DNA of 64,000 nucleotides from Pseudomonas sp. LFM046 (GTDB lineage: Bacteria > Pseudomonadota > Gammaproteobacteria > Pseudomonadales > Pseudomonadaceae). The notes under the pieces are model-generated. The model was not told the DNA's origin, searched no databases, and saw only the letters and a program-made list of their open reading frames with translations. Positions 28,956 through 36,774 of the stretch are shown here, one piece after another. Both the position numbers and the translations under genes were made by a program. The stretch is from NCBI RefSeq assembly GCF_000949385.2, contig NZ_JYKO02000001.1:1760620-1824619 (forward strand). Reading direction: 5' to 3'. How positions within the stretch are numbered: the first letter of the stretch is position 1; the number at the start of each line of letters is the position of its first letter.

Positions 28956-30260
28956 TCAGTTGGTCTTCGCACCCTGGGCGATCCAGCGACCGATCAGATC
29001 ACGCTCTTCCTGGGTCATCTGGGTGATGTTGCCCAGCGGCATGATCTGGCTGGCGACAGCCTGGGCCTGGATCTTCGGAGCGAGCATCTGGATCTGCTGC
29101 GGGGTGTCGAACATCACGCCGCCCGGCGCCGCGGTGAACATCGGGCTGGTGGGCTTGGCGGAATGGCAGACGGCGCAGCGCTCCTTGATGACGCTGTGGA
29201 CCTTCTCGAAGCTATCGCCGGCAGCGCTGGCCTGGGCCGGTGCGGCTGCAGCCGGTTGCGACGGGGCAGCGGCCTGTTCGGCAGCCTGGGGCTTGCTCTC
29301 GGTGGCAGCCGGAGCGGCCTGTTCCTGGTGGGCGGGTTCCACGGCCAGGCTGGGTTCGGCGGCCTTGTAGTTCGGCGCGGTGACGAAGGCCAGGCAGATC
29401 ATGCCCAGGGCGCCGGCCGGCAGGGTCCAGGCGAACTTGTTGCTGTCGTGGCGGGTGTTGAAGTAGTGGCGCACCAGCACTGCAATCACCGCGATCCCCG
29501 CCAGGATCAGCCAGTTGTACTGGCTGCCGTAGGTGCTCGGGAAGTGGTTGCTGATCATGATGAACAGCACCGGCAGGGTGAAGTAGTTGTTGTGGCGCGA
29601 ACGCAGCAGGCCCTTGGCCGGCAGTACCGGATCGGGGGTGCGGTTCTCTTCGATCGCCTTAACCAGGGCACGTTGGGCCGGCATGATGATGCGGAACACG
29701 TTGCCGACCATGATGGTGCCGATCAGCGCGCCGACGTGGATGTAGGAACCACGGCCGCTGAAGACATGGGTGAAGCCCCAGGCAGCGCCAACAACCAGCA
29801 CGAACAGCACGAGGCCGAGCAGGGCAGGGGTCTTGCCCAGCGGCGAGTCGCAGAGGAAGTCATAGATGAACCAGCCTGCGACCAGCGAGCCGATGCCGAT
29901 GGCGACGGCTGCAGCCGGGGCGATGTCCACGCCGGGTGCGATCAGGTACAGGGTCGGGTTCAGGTAGAACACCACGGTCAGCAGGGCGACGCCCGACATC
30001 CAGGTGAAATAGGCTTCCCATTTGAACCAGTGCAGGTTCTCCGGCATTTTCGGCGGAGCGAGCTTGTATTTCTCCAGGTGGTAGATACCGCCACCGTGGA
30101 TGGCCCAGAGATCACCCGAAAGACCGTCGCGCGGGTTCGCACGGTTAAGGTTGTTCTCCAGCCAGACGAAGTAGAACGATGCGCCGATCCAGGCGATGCC
30201 GGTGATCATGTGAACCCAGCGAATGCTCAGGTTCAGCCATTCGGTCAAATGTGCTTCCAC
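28956..30260 (-). CDS. puuD: PuuD, membrane urate hydroxylase with cytochrome c domain
   Basis: Oxidises urate to 5-hydroxyisourate in the inner membrane, passing electrons to the respiratory chain and so avoiding hydrogen peroxide. 434 residues: eight or so transmembrane helices (residues 10-295, with conserved His in SIRWVHMITGIAWIG and GSYIHVGALIGTIM), a long Ala/Pro/Gln-rich linker (about 303-348), then a periplasmic cytochrome c domain with haem motif CAVCH (362-366) and likely axial Met407 (QIMPLG). It is the fourth gene of the puuE-uraD-allA-puuD unit; gap to allA is 53 bp. Confidence 0.93.
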   Translation of the reverse strand: MEAHLTEWLNLSIRWVHMITGIAWIGASFYFVWLENNLNRANPRDGLSGDLWAIHGGGIYHLEKYKLAPPKMPENLHWFKWEAYFTWMSGVALLTVVFYLNPTLYLIAPGVDIAPAAAVAIGIGSLVAGWFIYDFLCDSPLGKTPALLGLVLFVLVVGAAWGFTHVFSGRGSYIHVGALIGTIMVGNVFRIIMPAQRALVKAIEENRTPDPVLPAKGLLRSRHNNYFTLPVLFIMISNHFPSTYGSQYNWLILAGIAVIAVLVRHYFNTRHDSNKFAWTLPAGALGMICLAFVTAPNYKAAEPSLAVEPAHQEQAAPAATESKPQAAEQAAAPSQPAAAAPAQASAAGDSFEKVHSVIKERCAVCHSAKPTSPMFTAAPGGVMFDTPQQIQMLAPKIQAQAVASQIMPLGNITQMTQEERDLIGRWIAQGAKTN

Positions 30261-30313
30261 AGTTTGTTACCTCTTTCCCGCTGACCGGCACGCCGATCAT
30301 TGGGCTTCTCTTA

Positions 30314-30817
30314 TTAGTGGTGGGGGTCGAGGAGGAGCTGCTCGTCCTCGGTGAAGTAATGCTCGTCGCAGTTGTTGCCAGAACCACTGCGATCAACCAC
30401 CAGGAAGTCATCCCGCTTTTCGATCGTCAGCACCGGGTGGTGCCAAACGCCGCGATGGTAATTAACGCCCTGCCTGCCATTGGAAATGAAGGCACGGACC
30501 AAGCCCGGTACAGGTACATCGCCAAGTGGCGCGACCACGACCAGAAAGGGGTTGCCGAGCAGCGGAATGAAGGCCTGGCTGCCCAGCGGATGTCGTTCAA
30601 GCATGCGGATGCGCAAGGGCATCTCAAGGGATTCGGCGCTGAAGATGCTGATGATCGCCTTGTCGTCGGGCTGGGCGGTCTCGACCGTCGCCAGCTTGTG
30701 ATAACGGCGGGTGGAGCCGTTGTTGATCATGAAGTACTCGCTGCCGTCGGTTTCGATCACATCTCCGAAGGGGGCGAAGGCTTCTTTGGTCAGGGGCTCG
30801 ATCTTCAGGGTTCGCAT
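30314..30817 (-). CDS. allA: Ureidoglycolate lyase
   Basis: Splits ureidoglycolate into glyoxylate and urea. 167 residues, AllA family: FAPFGDVIETDGSE at the N terminus, RMLERHPLGSQAFIPL and GRQGVNYHRGVWHHPVLTI, which holds the typical His residues. The glyoxylate made is consumed by the gcl operon, and the urea may be moved by the transporter at 11.8 kb. It follows uraD after 162 bp, the spot where allantoicase would be expected. Confidence 0.93.
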   Translation of the reverse strand: MRTLKIEPLTKEAFAPFGDVIETDGSEYFMINNGSTRRYHKLATVETAQPDDKAIISIFSAESLEMPLRIRMLERHPLGSQAFIPLLGNPFLVVVAPLGDVPVPGLVRAFISNGRQGVNYHRGVWHHPVLTIEKRDDFLVVDRSGSGNNCDEHYFTEDEQLLLDPHH

Positions 30818-30902
30818 GGCTGTTCTACTGGTTCGTTGCTGGTTCCCGTCCCTCGGTGGGGGCGGGGCCGGGAGTGGAGGTGGTCAATCCATCCTCCCCC
30901 CA

Positions 30903-30926
30903 GGCTCTCCGATTCGGCGGAGAGCC
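30903..30926. repeat. Hairpin in the uraD-allA gap
   Basis: GGCTCTCCG / CGGAGAGCC inverted repeat in the 162-bp gap where no gene or allantoicase remnant is visible. It has no T run. Confidence 0.5.
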
Positions 30927-30979
30927 GATGGGCGGGCCGAAGCCCACCCGGTCGTCAAAAGCGGCGGTGCGGCTGCGGC

Positions 30980-31495
30980 TTACATCTGCTGCAGACGGAA
31001 CAGCGCGATCTTGTTGATCTCGTTCAGGGCCCTGGTGAACTCGGCTTCGGGGGAGTTGTGGATCCGCTCCTCGAAGGCCGCCAGGATCTGGTGCCGATTG
31101 CTGCCTTTCACCGCCATGATGAAAGGAAACCCGAACTTGGCCTTGTAGGCGTCATTCAGTTCGGTGAAGCGCGCGAACTCTTCAGCCGTGCACTCATGGA
31201 TGCCGGCACCGGCTTGTTCGCTGGTGCTGGCTTCGGTCAGCTCGCCACGGACAGCGGCCTTGCCGGCCAGGTCCGGGTGAGCGTTGATCAGCGCCAGCTG
31301 GGCGTCATGGCTGGCGCTGAGCAACAGGTCGGCCATGCGCTGGTGCAGGCCGTCGATTTCGTTGATGCGGTCATCCTGACCCAGGTCGAATGCCTTCTCG
31401 GCAACCCAGGGCGAGTGCTCGTAGATGTCGGCGAACGCGCTGACGAAGGCTTCGCGGGACAGGGTGGATGGGGTCAGGGTCTGAAAGCGGCTCAT
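30980..31495 (-). CDS. uraD: OHCU decarboxylase
   Basis: 2-oxo-4-hydroxy-4-carboxy-5-ureidoimidazoline decarboxylase, giving S-allantoin. 171 residues of the family's usual length, with FADIYEHSPWVAEKAF, the HPDLAG motif (LINAHPDLAGKAA), and the C-terminal KFGFPFIMAVKG segment with NRHQILAAFEERI. Its ATG overlaps the end of puuE by four bases. Confidence 0.94.
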   Translation of the reverse strand: MSRFQTLTPSTLSREAFVSAFADIYEHSPWVAEKAFDLGQDDRINEIDGLHQRMADLLLSASHDAQLALINAHPDLAGKAAVRGELTEASTSEQAGAGIHECTAEEFARFTELNDAYKAKFGFPFIMAVKGSNRHQILAAFEERIHNSPEAEFTRALNEINKIALFRLQQM

Positions 31496-32421
31496 TTCGC
31501 TTGCTCTTTGAAAGGGTGGGTGGCGTGCCAGTGGCGGGCGATGTCGACGCGGCGGGCGAACCAGACCTTTTCATGGCCTTTCACGTAGTCGATGAAACGC
31601 GCCAGGGAGGCGAGGCGTGCCGGACGGCCCAGCAGGCGGCAGTGCATGCCGATGGACAGCATCTTCGGCGCGCCAGCGGCACCTTCGGCGTAGAGCACGT
31701 CGAAGGCGTCCTTGAGGTATTCGAAGAAGTCATCACCCTTGTTGAAGCCCTGCACCTGGGTGAAACGCATGTCGTTGGTGTCCAGGGTGTAGGGGATGAC
31801 CAGGTGCGGCTTCTCGGCGGTGCTGGCCGGGTCCCAGTAGGGCAGGTCGTCGTCGTAGGTATCGGAATCGTAGAGGAAGCCGCCTTCCTCCATCACCAGG
31901 CGACGGGTGTTCGGGCCGGTGCGGCCGGTGTACCAGCCCACCGGGCGCTCGCCGGTCAGTTCGGTGAGGATGCGGATGGCTTCGAGCATGTGCTCGCGCT
32001 CCTGGGCCTCGTCCATGTACTGGTAGTCGATCCAGCGGTAGCCGTGGCTGCAGATCTCATGGCCGGCCTCGACCATTGCACGGATTGCGTCCGGGTGGCG
32101 CTGGGCGGCCATGGCGACGGCGAAGATGGTCAGGGGGATGTCGTGCTGCTTGAACAGGTTCAGCAGGCGCCAGACACCGGCGCGGCTGCCGTACTCGTAG
32201 AGGGATTCCATGCTCATGTTGCGCACGCCCTGCAGCGGCTGGGCGGCCACCATCTCGGACAGGAAGGCTTCGGATTCCTTGTCGCCGTGGAGCACGTTGC
32301 GCTCGCCGCCTTCCTCGTAGTTGAGGACAAAGGACAGGGCGATGCGGGATTCACCCGGCCATTGCGGGTGGGGAGGATTGTTGCCGTAACCGATCAGGTC
32401 GCGTGGGTACTCAGCGCTCAC
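31492..32421 (-). CDS. puuE: Allantoinase PuuE
   Basis: Hydrolyses allantoin to allantoate. A 309-residue member of the metal-independent polysaccharide-deacetylase-like allantoinases: RDLIGYGNNPPHPQWPG at the N terminus, LSFVLNYEEGGE, GHEICSHGYRWIDYQ and SIGMHCRLLGRPARL. First gene of its operon; divergent from hiuH across a 422-bp regulatory region with both operator types. Confidence 0.94.
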   Translation of the reverse strand: MSAEYPRDLIGYGNNPPHPQWPGESRIALSFVLNYEEGGERNVLHGDKESEAFLSEMVAAQPLQGVRNMSMESLYEYGSRAGVWRLLNLFKQHDIPLTIFAVAMAAQRHPDAIRAMVEAGHEICSHGYRWIDYQYMDEAQEREHMLEAIRILTELTGERPVGWYTGRTGPNTRRLVMEEGGFLYDSDTYDDDLPYWDPASTAEKPHLVIPYTLDTNDMRFTQVQGFNKGDDFFEYLKDAFDVLYAEGAAGAPKMLSIGMHCRLLGRPARLASLARFIDYVKGHEKVWFARRVDIARHWHATHPFKEQAK

Positions 32422-32843
32422 TGCAGTCTTCCTTCTTGTCTATTGGGCGATCCGCGACAGCCTGAGAAGTGGTGCGCGACCGTGGATGGGGTGATTGTAT
32501 ACAAACTGTCTTGCGTTTTGTAAATCAAAACTTTGTCGAAGTCGTGAATCGGCAAGTGATTGCGCATCCTGTCCGACTGGTCAGGAGTTCTGGCCGCAGG
32601 GCACACTGGCTGGCCATTTCGTGCAAATCAAGATTGGGTGGGGACCGTAGGCGGCTCAGCAGAATTCGATGGCGAGATTGTGTACAATTTTTTGAGTTTA
32701 TGTCTTACATTTCGTCGGTCGCATGTTATTCTGCGAACCGTACCGGGGCCTCAGCCCTCATCACACACCGATTTGAACAAGCAGAGGAGGTGTGGCGTTC
32801 CGATCGCGGCCAGCGCAATGGCCCGGAGGACGCCCAGCGAGCA
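32422..32843. promoter_or_regulatory. puuE-hiuH divergent control region
   Basis: No gene seen. It holds TTGTATACAA at 32495-32504, 74 bp before puuE and overlapping a possible puuE -10; a RutR-type near match TGTC-N6-GTCA at 32570-32583; and TTGTGTACAA at 32678-32687. A candidate hiuH promoter follows: CTTACA (32704-32709), 17 bp, TATTCT (32727-32732). Confidence 0.6.
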
Positions 32844-33197
32844 ATGGGACGTTTGACCACTCATGTACTGGATGCCGCCCACGGTTGCCCCGGCCGTGAC
32901 ATCAAGATCGAGCTCTACCGCGTGGAAGGCGCAGGCATGGAGCTGGTCGCTACCGCCACCACCAATGACGACGGGCGCTGCGATGCACCTCTGCTGCAGG
33001 GCGCCGATTACCAGAGTGGCGTCTACCAGATCCACTTCCATGCCGGTGACTACTACCGCGCCCGTGGCGTTGCGCTTCCCGAACCCGCATTCCTGGACGT
33101 GGTCGTGCTGCGCTTCGGCATTTCCGCCGAGCAGGATCACTACCACGTGCCGCTGCTGATCTCCCCCTATAGCTACTCCACCTATCGCGGTAGCTAG
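32844..33197 (+). CDS. hiuH: 5-Hydroxyisourate hydrolase
   Basis: Opens 5-hydroxyisourate to OHCU, the step after PuuD. 117 residues, transthyretin-related: LTTHVLDAAHGCPG at the N terminus, HFHAGDYYR in the middle and the diagnostic C-terminal YRGS. No periplasmic signal. The frame runs further upstream, but the ATG at 32844 matches the family; its GGAGGA site is 13 nt away, rather far, so initiation may be modest. Confidence 0.94.
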   Translation: MGRLTTHVLDAAHGCPGRDIKIELYRVEGAGMELVATATTNDDGRCDAPLLQGADYQSGVYQIHFHAGDYYRARGVALPEPAFLDVVVLRFGISAEQDHYHVPLLISPYSYSTYRGS

Positions 33198-33238
33198 TTT
33201 CCGGATCTCGTTACCCTCGACTCATTGGAGTCTTTCCT

Positions 33239-33267
33239 GGCCCGTTCACACTGCGGGCCTTTTTTTC
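33239..33267 (+). terminator. Intrinsic terminator of hiuH
   Basis: GGCCCG / CGGGCC stem, 9-nt loop, followed by a run of eight T. Confidence 0.9.
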
Positions 33268-33717
33268 GCCTGCAGAAAAGTGGTGCGAAGACGCCGCTGG
33301 GCGTTCCCGGACCAAAAAGAAGCCCGGCACGAGGCCGGGCTTAAACGCATCACGGGGAGATGCGCAAGGGAGTGTGTCGATCCAGCGGGCAAAAGCTCTA
33401 CGCAGCCGGATAGGGCTGTACCTGTGTCTGGGAACCTCTTCGGAATAGGGGAGAGTCTAGGCGGCATTTACGAGTTCGCTGGCCAGCGGTCGGAAATCGA
33501 AGGTGCGCGTCGTTACCGGATACGGGAAGGGACAGCTGTGCGAGGGAGGAAGGGCGTCAGCGCGAGAGCAGGGAAGCAGCGCGAGTGGTACCGGCAGACT
33601 TGTAGGATGGGTGGAGCGGAGCGATACCCATCAGCCTCGTCCGCATGGGTATCGCTCCGCTCGCGGAACGCCGCCCGACCCATCCTACGAAGTACACCAA
33701 AGCGACTCCGCGCCCAA
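33268..33717. other. Intergenic region, no gene; hairpin and REP-like palindrome
   Basis: I see no convincing gene in this stretch. It holds a stem AAGCCCGGC / GCCGGGCTT at 33320-33342 with T run on the minus strand, i.e. a terminator with no matching gene close by, and a palindrome at 33602-33688 with arms GTAGGATGGGT / ACCCATCCTAC of the same family as 16800-16880. The orphan terminator may mark a deleted gene. Confidence 0.55.
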
Positions 33718-33749
33718 ATGAAAAGGCCCTGCCGCAATGCGGCAGGGCC
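33718..33749 (-). terminator. Intrinsic terminator of the purine permease gene
   Basis: GGCCCTGCCGC / GCGGCAGGGCC, 11-bp perfect stem with AAT loop, followed by TTTTCATTT on the minus strand. Confidence 0.9.
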
Positions 33750-33769
33750 CGGTCGTTGCCGTGGAGCAG

Positions 33770-35119
33770 TTACAGGAAGATGAACTTGGCGACGAAGATG
33801 GCGCAGAGGGCGTACAGGCTTACCGACACATCCTTGTACTTGCCGGTGAAGGCCTTCATGGCCACATAGGTCACGAAGCCCAGGGCGATGCCGTCGGCGA
33901 CCGAGAAGGTCAGCGGCATCATGATGACGGTGACGATGGCCGGGATGGTTTCGGTGTGTTCTTTCCAGTCGATGTGGGCCATGCCGCCCATCATCAGCAT
34001 GGCGACGTAGATCAGCGCACCGGCGGTGGCGTAGGCGGGGATCATGCCGGCCAGCGGGGCGAAGAACATGGCGGCGATGAACAGGATGCCCACGGTCACG
34101 GCGGTCAGGCCGGTACGGCCACCGGCGGCAACACCGGCGGCGCTTTCCACGTAGCTGGTCACCGGCGGTACGCCGAGCACGCCACCGAACACGCTGGAGG
34201 CGCTGTCAGCCTTCATGGCCTTGGACAGGTTCTCGATGCGGCCGTCTTCCTGCACCAGGTTGGCACGCTGGGCCACGCCCATCAGGGTGCCGGCGGTGTC
34301 GAACATGTGCACGAAGAGGAAGGCCAGGATCACGCTGACCATGGTCACGTTGAAGGCGCCGCTGATGTCCATGGCCATGAAGGTCGGGGCCAGGCTCGGG
34401 GGCATGGAGAACACGCCGCCGAATTTGACGATGCCGATGCCTACGCCGATCAGGGTCACGGTCAGGATGCTGATCAGGATGCCGCCGAAGATACGACGGT
34501 ATTCCAGCACCGCGATCATCAGGAAGCAGATGGCGGCCAGCAGCGGACCGGGGGAGGTCAGGTCACCGATGTGCACCAGGGTGGCCGGATGGGCAACCAC
34601 GATGCCGGCGGTCTTCAGGCCGATCAGTCCGAGGAACAGGCCGACACCCGCACCCATGGCGAAGCGCAAGCTGCTGGGGATGCTGTTGAGCAGCCATTCG
34701 CGGATGCGCGAGAAGGTCAGGATCATGAACAGCACGCCGGAGAGGAACACCGCGCCAAGCGCGATCTGCCAGCTGTAGCCCATGGTGTTGACCACGGTGT
34801 AGGTGAAGAAGGCGTTCAGGCCCATGCCCGGGGCGAGACCCACCGGCCAGTTGGCGTAGAGGCCCATGAGGAGGCAGCCGAAGGCTGCGGCGAGGCAGGT
34901 GGCAACGAAGGCTGCGCCATGATCGATCCCGGCATCGGCCATGATGTTCGGGTTGACGAAAATGATGTAGGCCATGGTGATGAAGGTCGTCAGACCTGCA
35001 GCCAGTTCGGTCTTCACGGTGGTGCCGTGAAGGCTGAGCTTGAAGAGACGTTCAAGCAGACCGTTAGCGGGCGGTGTTGCGGCGTACGTTCCTTGTTCTT
35101 GTTGTTTGATGCTTTCCAC
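33770..35119 (-). CDS. AzgA-type hypoxanthine/guanine permease
   Basis: A 449-residue purine:proton symporter of the AzgA/GhxP branch. Typical motifs: TELAAGLTTFITMAYIIFVNP in TM1, GLAPGMGLNAFFTY in TM3, FLFVHMFDTAGTLMGVA and a TSYVESAAGVAAGGRTGLTAV segment. It imports guanine, hypoxanthine or adenine, the substrates of guaD and xdh downstream. Divergent from the GntR gene over 615 bp. Codons 5-9 overlap an AAnAAnAA run (35093-35107), a possible translation-control site. Confidence 0.9.
   Translation of the reverse strand: MESIKQQEQGTYAATPPANGLLERLFKLSLHGTTVKTELAAGLTTFITMAYIIFVNPNIMADAGIDHGAAFVATCLAAAFGCLLMGLYANWPVGLAPGMGLNAFFTYTVVNTMGYSWQIALGAVFLSGVLFMILTFSRIREWLLNSIPSSLRFAMGAGVGLFLGLIGLKTAGIVVAHPATLVHIGDLTSPGPLLAAICFLMIAVLEYRRIFGGILISILTVTLIGVGIGIVKFGGVFSMPPSLAPTFMAMDISGAFNVTMVSVILAFLFVHMFDTAGTLMGVAQRANLVQEDGRIENLSKAMKADSASSVFGGVLGVPPVTSYVESAAGVAAGGRTGLTAVTVGILFIAAMFFAPLAGMIPAYATAGALIYVAMLMMGGMAHIDWKEHTETIPAIVTVIMMPLTFSVADGIALGFVTYVAMKAFTGKYKDVSVSLYALCAIFVAKFIFL
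35093..35107 (-). promoter_or_regulatory. Hfq/Crc-type CA motif in the permease gene start
   Basis: Minus-strand AAACAACAAGAACAA lies within the first codons of the purine permease gene and contains overlapping AAnAAnAA matches. Confidence 0.55.
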
Positions 35120-35734
35120 AGCGTGGTACTCCTCATCTCTTTTGTTTTGTTCACCCAGAGCCTGGAGTGGGCTCCGGACTGACTGAGGCGGATGGCGTGA
35201 GTGGTGGTCTTCCTCAAATACTTGACCGCAGGGTCAGGAAGTCACGGCGCGATTATGCCTTTGTATACAAAAAAAACAAATAATGTTTTCAATGTTCGAT
35301 AAAACGCACCAATCGCAAAAACCTGACCGGAAAGACAAAAAATGTCGCGACAATTTGCAACCTAACGAATTTTGTAAATCGTTATAAAACAATGAGTTAT
35401 GAAAATTTAAGAAAATCGGGGAGGCGCCGGTGGTGCGGGTTGAAAGCACTGATTGGCGCTGAGATAGGCGTGCTTATGACAAAAAAATGTAGGGAAGCCG
35501 CTGATTTTTCCCTCGATTACCCGGGGCAAAAGCGGGGAGGGGATCTGTCGGAAAAAGCTGTGCAACTGGTCAGGAATGGGATTGGAGCTGCATCGAAACT
35601 GTTCAAGGCGGGTTGATTGTGTACAATATCCCTCGATTTTTCCCTGATTTCCCTTGCTGACACACCTGCTCAGCCCGGCGGAGAGGGGCAAAAAGGGCCC
35701 TGGAACACCGCCGACCCTACTGACGTGAGCACCC
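35120..35734. promoter_or_regulatory. Divergent control region of purine permease and GntR genes
   Basis: AT-rich 615 bp with no gene. Sites: TGAC-CGCAGG-GTCA (35223-35236, exact RutR-type half-sites); TTGTATACAA (35261-35270), inside the spacer of a possible permease promoter with -10 CATAAT; a weak TGAC-N6-GACA (35324-35337); TGTG-N6-GTCA (35559-35572); and TTGTGTACAA (35617-35626), overlapping a possible -10 TACAAT of the GntR gene, as expected for autorepression. Confidence 0.65.
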
Positions 35735-36505
35735 ATGAACGAACAGTTGCAGCCACTCAAGAAGCAGCCGCGCACCGCCAAAAGCAACCGCAGCGGCACG
35801 CAGGATGACGTTGTCTACGCGCATATTTTCGATGCCATTCTCGAGCAGCGCCTGGCCCCCGGCACCAAGTTGAGTGAAGAGGCCCTGGGCGAGATCTTCG
35901 GTGTCAGCCGCACCATCATTCGTCGCGCCCTGTCGCGCCTCGCCCATGAAGGCGTGGTGCTGCTGCGTCCGAATCGCGGCGCCGTGGTGGCCAGCCCCAG
36001 CGTCGAAGAAGCCCGGCAGATCTTCTATGCCCGCCGTCTGGTTGAGCGCGCCATCACCGAGTTGGCCGTGGAGCATGCCACTGCGGAGCAACTGCAAGAG
36101 CTGCGGCAGATGGTCAACGAGGAGCAGGCCTGCTTCTCCCGTGGCGACCGCGGCGCCGGTATCCGTCTTTCCGGCGAGTTCCACCTGAAGCTGGCCGAAG
36201 CGGCGATGAACGCCCCGCTGGTGAGCTTCCAGCGCAGTCTGGTGTCCCAGACCTCGCTCATCATTGCCCAGTACGAAAGCGGCAGCCGTTCCCACTGTTC
36301 CTTCGACGAGCACAATCGCCTGATCGACGCCATCGAGTCCCGCGACGCTGAGCGCGCGGTGATGCTGATGATGCATCACATGGACCACATCGACGACAAG
36401 CTGAACCTGGATGAAGGCGGCGCCTCAGATGACCTGCACGCGGTGTTCTCGCACCTGCTGCAGACCAAGAAGAAGCCCGGCCGCGGCACCAACCGCAGCG
36501 CCTGA
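35735..36505 (+). CDS. GntR family regulator (FCD type), purine locus
   Basis: A 256-residue repressor or activator. N-terminal winged helix (LSEEALGEIFGVSRTIIRRALSRLAHEGVV, about residues 48-77) followed by an all-helical FCD effector domain with likely metal-binding residues (His in GEFHLKLAE and the HHMDHIDD stretch). FCD regulators bind carboxylates such as allantoate or glyoxylate-like ligands, but the ligand is unknown here. It matches the position of PA1520 in P. aeruginosa, between the purine permease and guaD. A TTGTGTACAA palindrome in its own promoter makes it the leading candidate to bind that motif. Confidence 0.88.
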   Translation: MNEQLQPLKKQPRTAKSNRSGTQDDVVYAHIFDAILEQRLAPGTKLSEEALGEIFGVSRTIIRRALSRLAHEGVVLLRPNRGAVVASPSVEEARQIFYARRLVERAITELAVEHATAEQLQELRQMVNEEQACFSRGDRGAGIRLSGEFHLKLAEAAMNAPLVSFQRSLVSQTSLIIAQYESGSRSHCSFDEHNRLIDAIESRDAERAVMLMMHHMDHIDDKLNLDEGGASDDLHAVFSHLLQTKKKPGRGTNRSA

Positions 36506-36517
36506 TCCGGCACCAGC

Positions 36518-36545
36518 AAAAAGCCCCGCTAATGCGGGGCTTTTT
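36518..36545 (+). terminator. Intrinsic terminator of the GntR gene
   Basis: AAAAAGCCCCGC / GCGGGGCTTTTT, perfect 12-bp arms with a TAAT loop. Confidence 0.92.
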
Positions 36546-36610
36546 CGTTTGGATGATGCGGAGAGATCGATTGTGAGGGCGAATTCATTCTGGAACGACG
36601 GAGCGGGCCG

Positions 36611-36688
36611 GTAGGGTGCGCCGTGCGCATCGGTGGTCGAGCGTCGCGCGGTGCCGGTCCCGCGGTTGGTGCGTACAGCGCACCCTAC
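36611..36688. repeat. Palindromic repeat (GTAGGGTGCGCC family)
   Basis: GTAGGGTGCGC / GCGCACCCTAC arms around a GC-rich core, between the two terminators of the convergent GntR and guaD genes. Related to 22323-22384. Confidence 0.78.
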
Positions 36689-36734
36689 GGTCAACCAGTG
36701 CGTAGGGGGGTAGGGGTGCAATCCGCAGAAACAG

Positions 36735-36763
36735 AAAAGCCCCGCCGAAGCGGGGCTTTTTTT
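36735..36763. terminator. Bidirectional terminator facing guaD
   Basis: AAAAGCCCCGC / GCGGGGCTTTT with a CGAA loop, 11 bp past the guaD stop; A and T tracts on both sides. Confidence 0.9.
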
Positions 36764-36774
36764 GTTCAACCCAA

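Noticed and set aside
33246-33783. Short frames in the hiuH-permease gap
   Set aside because: No ribosome binding site or family match, and they overlap palindromes and a terminator.
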